Assembly: GCA_017519145.1 (NCBI GenBank)
Contig: JAFWTA010000032.1
Location: 1-40,856 of the forward strand
DNA length: 40,856 nt
Direction of reading: 5' to 3'
Source: Ruminococcus sp.
GTDB lineage: Bacteria; Bacillota; Clostridia; Oscillospirales; Ruminococcaceae
Shown: positions 31,763 to 39,299 of the stretch, in pieces
Layout: every line of letters starts with the position of its first letter
Numbering within the stretch: position 1 is the first letter of the stretch
Position numbers and translations under genes: made by a program
Notes under the pieces: model-generated
Databases searched by the model: none
The model's input: the letters and a program-made list of their open reading frames with translations, nothing else
What the model was told of the DNA's origin: nothing

Positions 31763-32569
31763 TCACTTTCTGCTCTCTGTGCCGAAGAACACCTTGTCGA
31801 AGAACTCCTTGGTCTTTTCTTCGCCCAGTGCCTTTTTGAACACATCTGTGGAAACTCCGCCCTTTGAGATAAGGTTGTCGGAATATTCCTGAGTCAGTGC
31901 CAGCTTCTCAGTCTGCTCCTCGGGAGTCAGCTTTTCGAGGGAGTTCGCCTGATCCATATAAATGGAGATAGCATCACAGAACATCTGCTCGATCTGCTCA
32001 TCGTCAGCGCGTTTGCCTGCCTTGTGCAGGGCTACGGTCATAAGATCGTCATACCACGCCGGCTCCGTGGATATGTCCTCAAGGCTGCTGTACTTGCTCT
32101 CAAACTCTTTCACAGCATCCATAACTTCCGAATATTCGGGAGCAGTCTTGTCGGGCACAAGGTCATAGAACTCCGCATAAGCCTTGCGCTTGCCCATTAT
32201 GTACATGAAGTCCATTGAGAGCAGCGGCATATTCTTCTCATAGGGAGTTATAACGTATGAGACCATCTGCATAAAGCCCATATTAACGGTCATTACGGAG
32301 AGGTTTCCCAGATCCTGTATGTCGTACTGAGACACGTTGAACTTCATCAGTCCGTACATCTTTATCTGCGAGAAGTCCCCTGTGTCAACGGGTGTGACTG
32401 TTGCGTATCTTGAAATAGTATCCATGCCAGAATCAAGGGTCCTGTTCATTACCTTCATGTTCTTCGAGGCATTGAAAGTGATGAAGCCTGCAAGCAATGC
32501 GATAATGATAAGTATTACCAGCAGTACCTTTGGCCATTTTTTCTTTTTGACAGTGTCCTTTTCCTTCAT
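31763..32569 (-). CDS. Membrane-anchored protein resembling ferredoxin-dependent bilin reductases
   Basis: 268 residues. A basic N-terminus and one membrane helix (13-31) anchor a soluble domain. From residue 100 on the pattern follows PcyA-type bilin reductases: MPLLSMDFMYIMG with Asp120 at the place of the catalytic Asp, AYAEFYDLVPD, EPAWYDDLM, a long helix ending QEYSDNLISK, and the C-terminal VFKKALGEEKTKEFFDKVFF, closely like the [20 protein letters not shown] end of Synechocystis PcyA. The His of the PcyA active site has no evident counterpart. Perfect sigma-A promoter at 32618-32646. I infer a distant FDBR/chlorophyll-catabolite-reductase homologue, possibly acting on heme-derived or plant tetrapyrroles; a plain hypothetical lipoprotein-like protein is the alternative. 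Confidence 0.55.
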   Translation of the reverse strand: MKEKDTVKKKKWPKVLLVILIIIALLAGFITFNASKNMKVMNRTLDSGMDTISRYATVTPVDTGDFSQIKMYGLMKFNVSQYDIQDLGNLSVMTVNMGFMQMVSYVITPYEKNMPLLSMDFMYIMGKRKAYAEFYDLVPDKTAPEYSEVMDAVKEFESKYSSLEDISTEPAWYDDLMTVALHKAGKRADDEQIEQMFCDAISIYMDQANSLEKLTPEEQTEKLALTQEYSDNLISKGGVSTDVFKKALGEEKTKEFFDKVFFGTESRK

Positions 32570-32617
32570 ATGATCTCTCCTTTATGTCTTTGAAATGACA
32601 GTATATAAAGCTTTTTC

Positions 32618-32646
32618 ATTATAACATCACTTCTGCGTATTGTCAA
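32618..32646 (-). promoter_or_regulatory. Consensus sigma-A promoter of the bilin-reductase-like gene
   Basis: Minus strand TTGACA (32646-32641), 17 bp, TATAAT (32623-32618), both full consensus. Confidence 0.85.
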
Positions 32647-32657
32647 GGAATACCCTG

Positions 32658-32820
32658 TTATTTTATCCGACTTATCCTTCCCTTGCTGACCAGAAAGACC
32701 TTTTCGGAAATGTCCATCATAGCCCGATCGTTGTAGGAGTCCGTGAAAAAGCAGTCTGTTTTCCTTTCTCCGCAAAGCTTCCTGAAGCGCTTAACCTTAT
32801 TATCGCCTGAATTATACCAT
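32658..32820 (-). pseudogene. C-terminal remnant of a HAD-family phosphatase
   Basis: The minus strand from about 32820 to the stop at 32658 translates to roughly 50 residues with the HAD motif-4 signature TDSYNDRAMMDISEKVFLV, preceded by RFRKLCGERKTDCFF. No start codon or motif 1 (DxDx) is present upstream, so only the last fifth of a HAD-IB type phosphatase is left. The remnant directly precedes the promoter of the bilin-reductase-like gene and marks the beginning of the decayed accessory region. Confidence 0.75.
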
Positions 32821-32872
32821 ACATATCTTTAAATAGCAAGATGCACGGAAAGAAACCGTTTTCCTTTTCGCC

Positions 32873-32901
32873 TTGACAGAATGAAAGTATTATGGTATAG
32901 T
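32873..32901 (+). promoter_or_regulatory. Sigma-A promoter of the 130-residue membrane protein gene
   Basis: TTGACA (32873-32878), 17 bp, TATAGT (32896-32901), about 48 bp before the start codon. Confidence 0.75.
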
Positions 32902-32948
32902 GAAACAAAAAGGGGAATTTCATGTTTTTGAATGATAAGGAGTTTCTA

Positions 32949-33341
32949 ATGAAAACGATGAAAAAGTTTCTGATCGGCTTCCTTGCCGTTCCGCTGTTAC
33001 TTATATTGATTGAAGTCTTCGGTATTATCGTCAATCATGCCTCGACCGGTATACAGACAAACCGCCTTAAACGTGATATTGTCGATTCCATTCCCGATAC
33101 CGAGATCATTTCTGTCGAATCGCAGACAGGCAATACTACAGGTACGGGAAATCATGTGGACTGTCTGACACTGATCACTTTTTCATCAGAGCTTTCTCTG
33201 TCTGATGTAAGGGATAAACTGGATGGCTCTTACGAATGGAACGATCTGAACTGCTACGTCGAAGAAACGGAAAAAGCAGGAGAATACCTTTTCTTACTGC
33301 GCAAGCGTGCGCCCTTCGCTGATAATATCGAAGGACACTAA
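32949..33341 (+). CDS. Small membrane-anchored protein of unknown function
   Basis: 130 residues: a basic start and membrane helix (about 5-25, FLIGFLAVPLLLILIEVFGII), then an extracytoplasmic domain with beta-type alternation (DTEIISVESQTGN, DCLTLITFSSELSLSDVRDKL). AAGGAG six bases before the ATG at 32949 selects this start rather than 32922. It has its own promoter. No family recognised; lower GC than the genes to its left. Confidence 0.65.
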   Translation: MKTMKKFLIGFLAVPLLLILIEVFGIIVNHASTGIQTNRLKRDIVDSIPDTEIISVESQTGNTTGTGNHVDCLTLITFSSELSLSDVRDKLDGSYEWNDLNCYVEETEKAGEYLFLLRKRAPFADNIEGH

Positions 33342-33349
33342 GAGATCGT

Positions 33350-33416
33350 AACGGGCGGTGCAGTGATCCCGTAGCAGTAAACTGCCCCGATTTTCGACGG
33401 GATCAGTACACCCGTT
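33350..33416. other. Multi-stem structured intergenic element
   Basis: AACGGG (33350-33355) pairs with CCCGTT (33411-33416); inside it TGATCCCGT (33364-33372) pairs perfectly with ACGGGATCA (33397-33405); innermost GCAGT (33374-33378) pairs with ACTGC (33381-33385). It lies between two same-strand genes. No T-tract follows, so it is not a plain terminator; role unknown. Confidence 0.55.
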
Positions 33417-33475
33417 CATCAAAGTATCGGGGGAAAATCAATCGCTTCCCATATTATCCCCAAAGAGGTGTTTTT

Positions 33476-34424
33476 ATGTTTGAGATCATAATGGCTGTGA
33501 TACTTCTTATTGTTATTGCGATAGTCGGCATTACGGCATCGAAAAAAAACAAGTGGGTCGATACTGAAGAATTTGAAAAAAGAAAAGCGGCACTGAAATT
33601 ACATTGTTCCGAAGAGGAATTCACTGAATTTTTCGATTTTCTCCAAAAGTATGAGGGCGGTTACATCCGCCGCAAAAACGGAGAGATCGTTCAGCACGAG
33701 TATTTGAATCGCGAAAAAGGCGATCTGAAGGGTATTTTTTTCAATATTATCATGCCAAATCCAAATCTGCATTCGTACCGCAAAGAAGAATTCCGCAAGT
33801 TTATCCGTTCGATCGGTGTAACAGGTGTAGATGCCAGACCCAATTATGAAACAAGGGATAATTCTCTCCGCAACAGAGAAACCGATCCCGAGTCCTTTCA
33901 GCGAAAGGAAGTTGGAAACATCGGTGAAAAACTGGTAAGAAAAACGCTGGAAGAATTAGAACAGAACGGTTATTCCGTTATCAACGGAGCTAAACTAAGA
34001 TTTGGTGACAAGGTCAAGGAATACGATCATATTGTAGTCAGCTTACATGGTGTATTCATAATCGAAACAAAAGCGTTCGGAATGACAGACGGTAAAGCTG
34101 TAAAATGCGGTGTATTCATTGATCCCGACGATCACTGGATACTGCGAAAAAAAACAAACAAACAAAGAATTGCAGTCTCCGACAGAACAGATCATAACAG
34201 CTGTATAACATCTTTCAGATATTTTGCAAAACAGTATGTTTCCCGTTCATGGAATTGTTGCACTCAGCAATGAAAATGCATTTATCAAGCAGAATGTGGA
34301 CTTGCCGTATCAGGTCGTCAGGATCGATGCACTCACAGATGCGATCCGCGGAACTCATGACCATCTGACCGAAACAGATATCAGAACCGTATTACACGCA
34401 ATAGATGAAAGCAGAGTAAATTAA
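33476..34424 (+). pseudogene. NERD-domain protein gene broken by a frameshift and a stop
   Basis: The first 230 or so codons (from the ATG at 33476) encode a membrane helix (residues 3-20) and a NERD nuclease-related domain: GNIGEKLVRKTLEEL, then EYDHIVVSLHGVFIIETKAFG with the Asp and Glu-x-Lys of the restriction-endonuclease-like fold. Near 34178 the frame shifts; the natural continuation is read in the next frame (SPTEQIITAV), hits TAA at 34206-34208, and resumes with HLSDILQNSMFPVHGIVALS to 34424. Thus at least one indel and one nonsense change. NERD proteins are thought to act on nucleic acids. It was probably functional recently, since most codons are still clean. Confidence 0.75.
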
Positions 34425-34425
34425 T

Positions 34426-34509
34426 ATGATAAAAGTTATGTTTGTCTGCCACGGCAGTCCAATCAACGGAAGTGCATTTTTGTCGATATATCGCCGTTTC
34501 AGGCGATGA
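34426..34509 (+). pseudogene. N-terminal stub of a low-molecular-weight phosphotyrosine phosphatase
   Basis: The 27-codon frame begins MIKVMFVCHG, the first strand of LMW-PTPs, but after the Cys-His-Gly the C-x5-R phosphate loop is lost (SPINGSAF follows) and the frame ends at 34509. It starts one base after the NERD reading frame ends. A truncated relic rather than a gene; similarity rests on ten residues only. Confidence 0.45.
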
Positions 34510-34632
34510 ATAAAAAGATTTTTCCACAGATTTTCCACGCTTGATTTGACCCGAACTTGTACATATTTTTCAACAGTATTTTCCTGTTTTAAGAGCCCGA
34601 TATCATTATTATATCATTTTATTGATTATCAT

Positions 34633-34660
34633 AGCCTCCCTGTGGAGGCTTCTCTTTTTT
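34633..34660 (+). terminator. Rho-independent terminator
   Basis: AGCCTCC (34633-34639), loop CTGT, GGAGGCT (34644-34650), then TCTCTTTTTT. Confidence 0.85.
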
Positions 34661-34699
34661 AAACGCATAAACTTATCTCTTAACAGATAATAGTATTTA

Positions 34700-34871
34700 G
34701 GCAACACCGCACAAAGATCGCCTGACGTTTTTGTACTGAATCTGCTTGGATATTTTCCGTCATCTTGCACAGAAATCCCTTGACATACGTCAGTATGCCT
34801 GCGGAATTTCTATACAATCTGACGAAAAATCTCACGGCGCATCTTCAGCACAATCTTTGTGCGGTATTGCC
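34700..34871. mobile_element. 172-bp MITE-like element with 19-bp terminal inverted repeats
   Basis: The left end GGCAACACCGCACAAAGAT (34700-34718) and the right end ATCTTTGTGCGGTATTGCC (34853-34871) are inverted copies with one mismatch. The interior is also largely self-complementary (GAAATCCC against GGAATTTC; TGACG near both ends), so the whole element can fold. TTTA (or TTA) flanks both ends as a possible target-site duplication. No transposase gene inside. Confidence 0.8.
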
Positions 34872-34976
34872 TTTAGTAATAATCTGTCTGATCCCTTGAC
34901 ATTCTCCTAAAGCTTCTATAATGTCGAAAGTTCAGATTGCTTTTAAGACTTTTTTCTTCTATACCGAAAAAGCGTC

Positions 34977-35005
34977 TTGACACTTGCAACTATTTATGGT
35001 ATATT
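34977..35005 (+). promoter_or_regulatory. Sigma-A promoter of the DUF4143-type ATPase gene
   Basis: TTGACA (34977-34982), 17 bp, TATATT (35000-35005), 20 bp before the start codon. Confidence 0.8.
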
Positions 35006-35025
35006 GATAAAAAGGAAGTGATACT

Positions 35026-36222
35026 ATGATACTCAGACCTGATTATATTAACGCAATAGAGCCGTTTATAGACTCTCCAATTGTTAAGATACTCGCCGGA
35101 GTTCGTCGCTGCGGTAAATCCACTATACTTGAAATGGTAGCTGATGAGCTCATAAAGCACGGAGCTTCAAAAGAAAACATCATTGAACGCAGATACAACG
35201 AGATCATGTATGAAGATTTTTCAGCAAAGGATATGTATTCTGACCTGAAAAATGATATATCCGGTAAAGGACGATGCTATCTGCTTCTTGATGAATTACA
35301 GGAAATTAAAGGTTGGGAGAAGGTCATTAACGACCTTCTTGAAAACAGCGATGTTGATATATATGTCACCGGTTCAAACAGCAAGCTGATGTCGAGCGAA
35401 ATATCCACATACCTCACCGGAAGATATGTGACGATCCCTGTATATACTCTTTCGCTTCGTGAGTACCTGACTTTCAAGAATAAAGATGTGTCTCAGGCAA
35501 GAGACGTATTTGATGAATATGTTCAGTACGGCGGTTTTCCTCTTGTTGGTATCAGCAGCTTCGATACTAAGTCTGCGTATCAGATCGTTGACGGTATATA
35601 CGCATCCGTCATCACAAGAGATATCTCCAAGCGTCATAAGATACGCAATAAAGAGCTGTTCGACAGAGTTGTCCGTTATGTGATTGAAAATGTTGGTATG
35701 ACCTTCTCGGCGAATACGATAGTAAAGTTCCTGAAAAGTGAGAACCGCAGTCTTTCTGTTGAGACTATCTACAACTATCTGAAGTGGCTGGGTGAAGCGT
35801 TTATCATCTATCCTTGTCAGCGTTACGACCTTCAGGGTAAGGCAGTGCTCAAAACTCAGGGAAAATACTATCTTTCAGATATTTCTATCAAGTACAGTCA
35901 GATAGGCTTCGATACAAAAATGATTTCAGCTGTATTCGAGAATATAGTGTACCTCGAAATGAAGCGCAGGGGTTATGATGTCTACATTGGCAAGAACAAT
36001 ACCAAAGAGATCGACTTTGTTGCCGTTCGCAGAGATGAAAGGATATATGTTCAGGTCTGTGTTCAGCTTCCCGATGGCTCGGATCGCGAGACTGCAAATC
36101 TTATGGATATAAAGGATCACTACCATAAATATGTGGTCTGCCGCGACACACTCGCTTTAGGGAACGATAACGGTATCGAGATAGTGCATATAGCGGATTT
36201 CCTTATGCGCGATAACTGGTAA
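35026..36222 (+). CDS. AAA_14/DUF4143-type ATP-binding protein
   Basis: 398 residues. Walker A is AGVRRCGKST (residues 24-33), Walker B YLLLDELQEI (about 85-94), sensor-like VTGSNSKLMSSE near 120. The C-terminal DUF4143 region (about 200-390) holds ETIYNYLKWLGEAFIIYPC, GKYYLSDISIKYS and the restriction-like NTKEIDFVAVRRDERIYVQV. The last block carries a D-x15-ish E/Q-V-Q pattern of PD-(D/E)XK-like folds. The cellular role of this widespread family is unknown. AGGAAGTG lies before the ATG. It may form a unit with the deacylase gene 12 bp downstream. Confidence 0.85.
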   Translation: MILRPDYINAIEPFIDSPIVKILAGVRRCGKSTILEMVADELIKHGASKENIIERRYNEIMYEDFSAKDMYSDLKNDISGKGRCYLLLDELQEIKGWEKVINDLLENSDVDIYVTGSNSKLMSSEISTYLTGRYVTIPVYTLSLREYLTFKNKDVSQARDVFDEYVQYGGFPLVGISSFDTKSAYQIVDGIYASVITRDISKRHKIRNKELFDRVVRYVIENVGMTFSANTIVKFLKSENRSLSVETIYNYLKWLGEAFIIYPCQRYDLQGKAVLKTQGKYYLSDISIKYSQIGFDTKMISAVFENIVYLEMKRRGYDVYIGKNNTKEIDFVAVRRDERIYVQVCVQLPDGSDRETANLMDIKDHYHKYVVCRDTLALGNDNGIEIVHIADFLMRDNW

Positions 36223-36234
36223 AGGAGCTTTAAT

Positions 36235-36780
36235 ATGAATATTGATAATACACTTTACAGCGGACGTCCGACAGATGAACGCTCTGACGTTGAAATGGCT
36301 ATATATGATAAACTCGATGCTCTTGGTATAGAATACAAGCGAGCTGATCACGACCACGCAGATACTATGGAGGACTGTCTTGCTATCGAAAAGGTACTTG
36401 GTGCTAAGATATGCAAGAACCTGTTTCTCTGCAACCGCCAGAAGACCAGCTTCTATATGCTCCTTATGCCAGGTGATAAGCCATTCAAGACCAAGTTCCT
36501 GACATCGCAGCTGAACTGTGCCCGTCTATCCTTTGCGGAGGCTGATAAGATGCAGGAGTATCTGCATACTATCCCCGGCTCAGTATCAGCACTGGAGCTT
36601 ATATTCGATACGGATAACAACATACAACTCGTCATAGATAACGACCTTATGAGCGATGAATACATCTGCGGACATCCCGGTATCAATACATCTACAGTCC
36701 GTCTGCTACGAGAGGATATGCTGAAATATGTCCGTGCGGCTAAGCATGCGCCAACGTTTATTGACTTGCCGACGGAGTAA
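36235..36780 (+). CDS. YbaK/ProX-type aminoacyl-tRNA deacylase (PrdX-like)
   Basis: 181 residues of the prolyl-tRNA-synthetase-associated (INS/YbaK) domain. ERSDVEMAIYDKLDALGIEYKRADH, the conserved CKNLFLCNRQKTSFYMLLMPGDK strand-turn region and HPGINTSTVRL near the end match the ProX/PrdX group, which hydrolyses mischarged Ala- or Cys-tRNA(Pro) in trans. The Lys of KNLFL is the usual catalytic-site lysine. AAGGAG lies seven bases before the ATG, 12 bp after the ATPase gene; a clean terminator follows. Confidence 0.88.
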   Translation: MNIDNTLYSGRPTDERSDVEMAIYDKLDALGIEYKRADHDHADTMEDCLAIEKVLGAKICKNLFLCNRQKTSFYMLLMPGDKPFKTKFLTSQLNCARLSFAEADKMQEYLHTIPGSVSALELIFDTDNNIQLVIDNDLMSDEYICGHPGINTSTVRLLREDMLKYVRAAKHAPTFIDLPTE

Positions 36781-36784
36781 CGTA

Positions 36785-36818
36785 AACCGCCTCCAATAGG
36801 AGGCGGTTATTTATAATT
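36785..36818 (+). terminator. Terminator of the deacylase gene
   Basis: AACCGCCTCC (36785-36794), loop AATA, GGAGGCGGTT (36799-36808), then AT-rich sequence. It isolates the NLR operon from upstream transcription. Confidence 0.85.
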
Positions 36819-36854
36819 TTATAATTCAATGTTTCAGCCTATATTATATTTTCA

Positions 36855-36883
36855 TTGCTTTTTTTGTGAATATATGGTATAAT
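36855..36883 (+). promoter_or_regulatory. Sigma-A promoter of the NLR-effector operon
   Basis: TTGCTT (36855-36860), 17 bp with an extended TATGG, TATAAT (36878-36883), 50 bp before the NLR start codon. Confidence 0.75.
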
Positions 36884-36932
36884 TTATAAAGTACCAAATT
36901 TGACATATATTTACAGAAAAGGATGTGAGAAA

Positions 36933-39284
36933 ATGCCAGAGAATACGTTTCCGCAAAACAATATCAAAATTGATGGAAGTGATAATAGTTTAAGCGGTAT
37001 TAATCAGGGCGGAGTCCAGCAAAATGTAACTATCAACACAAATCCCCCTTATCCTCCAATTGATCAAATCGTAACAACAGATACAGCAGGGAAACTTACC
37101 TCAAAAGTCTTTTTGCAACGAGATGATGAAATAAATGAAGTAATTAAGCTAATATGTAATGATCCGCAAATTACACTTCAGATTCGTGGTATCGGTGGCT
37201 TGGGAAAAACTTCCCTGTGCTGTCAGCTGTTCTGGAAATATTTTAACAGTGATGATAAGGATATCAAACACCTTGGATGGATATCTTACACCGGCGATCT
37301 TAAAAGCAGTATCATGGGAAAGATCAACAGCAAAGATGTTACAGCTGAAGATCCTGAATTATATTTGTGTCAGGCAAAGAAATTCTTTAATTCGCTTAAA
37401 GGTAGTCTCCTTTTATTTGTTGATAATGCTGACGATATCACGGAAGACGACATCGATTTCCTTAACTCCTGTGCCTGCCGCGTTGTTATAACAGCAAGGT
37501 ATGAGATCGAGGAATTTGAAGAGTATAACCTCCCACCATTCTCGTCTGAGGTTTGTATGGAGCTTTACCGCAAGCTCAGTAAAGACAAGAGCGAGGACGA
37601 CGAGTCTGCTATACGCGAGATAGTAGAACTAACGGGTCATCACACACAGACGATATGCCTGCTTGCAAGAACTCAGAAGGAATGTGGTTATACAGCTCAG
37701 GAGCTTCTTGGCGAATTGAAGAAACGCGGCTTTTCTCTTGAAGGTGTTTCAGCAGAGATATCATCAGGCAGACCTGGAGAAAAATTTGAAGCCACATTTT
37801 TCGAGCACATGATGAAACTGTTCGACATTGCAAAAATAAAGGACGCAAATCAGCTCAGAGTATTGAAGCTGTTTTCCCTGCTTGCGCCTAATCAACCATT
37901 GAAAAGAACAACTTCAAATGATTGGTTCAATTCAAAAAACATAAAGAAGCTTATACAGCGTGGATGGCTCAACGAGTATGAAAATGGCGACGTTTACATA
38001 CATCCCGTAATTGCTCAGGTCGTACGCAACAGTTCTCCCACAGAGCTTAAAACTGCTGAAAAGCTTATAAATAATATGGCATCAGCATTAACGGGGTGTA
38101 TAGGAAAAGGGTTTATTTTTCAAAATAAATTGATGCCTCATGCCATTTCAATAGCAGAATATTTTTCTTATGAAGAAGATCTTACACTTTCACCTCTTTA
38201 TAATTATATCGGTATTATTTATCGTGAAATGGCTGATTATGAAAATGCTTTAAAATATCATGAGAAAGATAGAGTGATATGTGAGAAAGATTTGGGAATA
38301 TGGCAAAATAATACAGGCAACACATACGACAGTATTGCAAACGTATATTTTGCTATGGGCGAATATGACAAGGCTTTAGTGTATTATGAGAAAGCACTTG
38401 CGATAGCTGAAAAAGTGCTTGGAACCGAGCATCTCAATACAGCTGCTACATACGAAAATATGGCAAACTTATATTCAACTATGGGCGACTATGACAAGGC
38501 TTTGGAGTACTATGATAAAAGTAAAGCGATAAGGGAAAAAAAGCTTGGAGCCGAGCACCCTGACTCAGCTGCTGTATACGGCAATATGGCAATCGTATAT
38601 TCAGATATGGGCGACTATGACAAGGCTTTGGAGTACTATGATAAAAGTAAAGCGATAAGGGAAAAAAAGCTTGGAGTCGAACATCCTGAAACAGCGTCTA
38701 CATACTGCAATATGGCAATCGTATATTCAGATATGGGCAACTATGACAAGGCTTTGGAGTATTTTGAGAAAAGTAAAGTGATAAGGGAAAAAAAGCTTGG
38801 AGCCGAGCATCCTGAAACAGCAGCAATATATTACAATTTCGGATATTTTTCCAAAGAAACAGGAAAAATTAATGATGCATTGGAATATGCAAAAAAAGCG
38901 CAGGTAATTTTTGAAAAGAAACTCGGAGAACATTATAGAACTGCAATGACTTATAATTTACTTGCGGATATTTATCTGTTAAGTAAAGATATTAAAAATG
39001 CAAAGAAATTCGCTGAAATTGCAAGGGATATCTATGTTAAAAAGAGTTTTACAGAGCATCCTCACACCGCAGAAAACTTCAGAACGCTTGCTGAGATAGC
39101 ATTGGCAGAAGACGATGTAACCAAAGCCTTGACAGAGGCAGAAAAGGCAAAGGCTATATTTGAAAGCAAACTAAAAGAGGGTCATCATAATACCATTAAA
39201 ACTTATCGTGTACTTGCAGATATTTACGAAAAACTGAACGATACTCAAAAGGCGATGGAATATCGCGCAAAAGCTGAAAAGTGA
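36933..39284 (+). CDS. NB-ARC/TPR NLR-like protein with N-terminal amyloid-type motif
   Basis: 783 residues, start at the ATG at 36933 after AAGGATGTG. Residues 9-25 (NNIKIDGSDNSLSGINQ) form a motif repeated at the C-terminus of the next protein. The STAND NTPase follows: Walker A GIGGLGKTS (86-94), Walker B LLLFVDNADD (159-168), sensor VVITARYE (184-191), then a winged-helix region with YIHPVIAQVV in the place of the MHD motif. The C-terminal half (about 425-783) is kinesin-light-chain-type TPRs of 42 residues. STAND/NLR proteins act as ligand-gated switches that oligomerise with ATP; in bacteria many are anti-phage sensors. The TPRs would sense, and the N-terminal motif would signal to the partner gene 15 nt downstream. 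Confidence 0.88.
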   Translation: MPENTFPQNNIKIDGSDNSLSGINQGGVQQNVTINTNPPYPPIDQIVTTDTAGKLTSKVFLQRDDEINEVIKLICNDPQITLQIRGIGGLGKTSLCCQLFWKYFNSDDKDIKHLGWISYTGDLKSSIMGKINSKDVTAEDPELYLCQAKKFFNSLKGSLLLFVDNADDITEDDIDFLNSCACRVVITARYEIEEFEEYNLPPFSSEVCMELYRKLSKDKSEDDESAIREIVELTGHHTQTICLLARTQKECGYTAQELLGELKKRGFSLEGVSAEISSGRPGEKFEATFFEHMMKLFDIAKIKDANQLRVLKLFSLLAPNQPLKRTTSNDWFNSKNIKKLIQRGWLNEYENGDVYIHPVIAQVVRNSSPTELKTAEKLINNMASALTGCIGKGFIFQNKLMPHAISIAEYFSYEEDLTLSPLYNYIGIIYREMADYENALKYHEKDRVICEKDLGIWQNNTGNTYDSIANVYFAMGEYDKALVYYEKALAIAEKVLGTEHLNTAATYENMANLYSTMGDYDKALEYYDKSKAIREKKLGAEHPDSAAVYGNMAIVYSDMGDYDKALEYYDKSKAIREKKLGVEHPETASTYCNMAIVYSDMGNYDKALEYFEKSKVIREKKLGAEHPETAAIYYNFGYFSKETGKINDALEYAKKAQVIFEKKLGEHYRTAMTYNLLADIYLLSKDIKNAKKFAEIARDIYVKKSFTEHPHTAENFRTLAEIALAEDDVTKALTEAEKAKAIFESKLKEGHHNTIKTYRVLADIYEKLNDTQKAMEYRAKAEK
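36957..37007 (+). other. R0: single amyloid-signalling-like motif at the NLR N-terminus
   Basis: Codes for residues 9-25, pattern N-x-I-K-I-D-G-x-D-N-S-L-x-G-I-N-Q. It matches both C-terminal repeats of the partner protein without gaps. The segment is followed by a Gln/Asn-rich linker (QGGVQQNVTINTN) before the NTPase. Confidence 0.7.
38481..38860 (+). repeat. 126-bp tandem near-identical TPR-coding repeats
   Basis: The sequence ATGGGCGACTATGACAAGG starts at 38481 and 38607, with a close variant at 38733, each exactly 126 bp (42 codons) apart. The first two units are nearly identical over most of their length. This suggests recent duplication or gene conversion in the sensor domain. Confidence 0.85.
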
Positions 39285-39299
39285 AAGGAGAAAGAAATA

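Larger units (their letters stand above)
34510..35025. other. Intergenic region with terminator, MITE and promoter
   Basis: No coding sequence. It holds a terminator (34633-34660), a 172-bp MITE (34700-34871) and the promoter of the ATPase gene (34977-35005). The rest is AT-rich without recognisable features. Confidence 0.7.
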
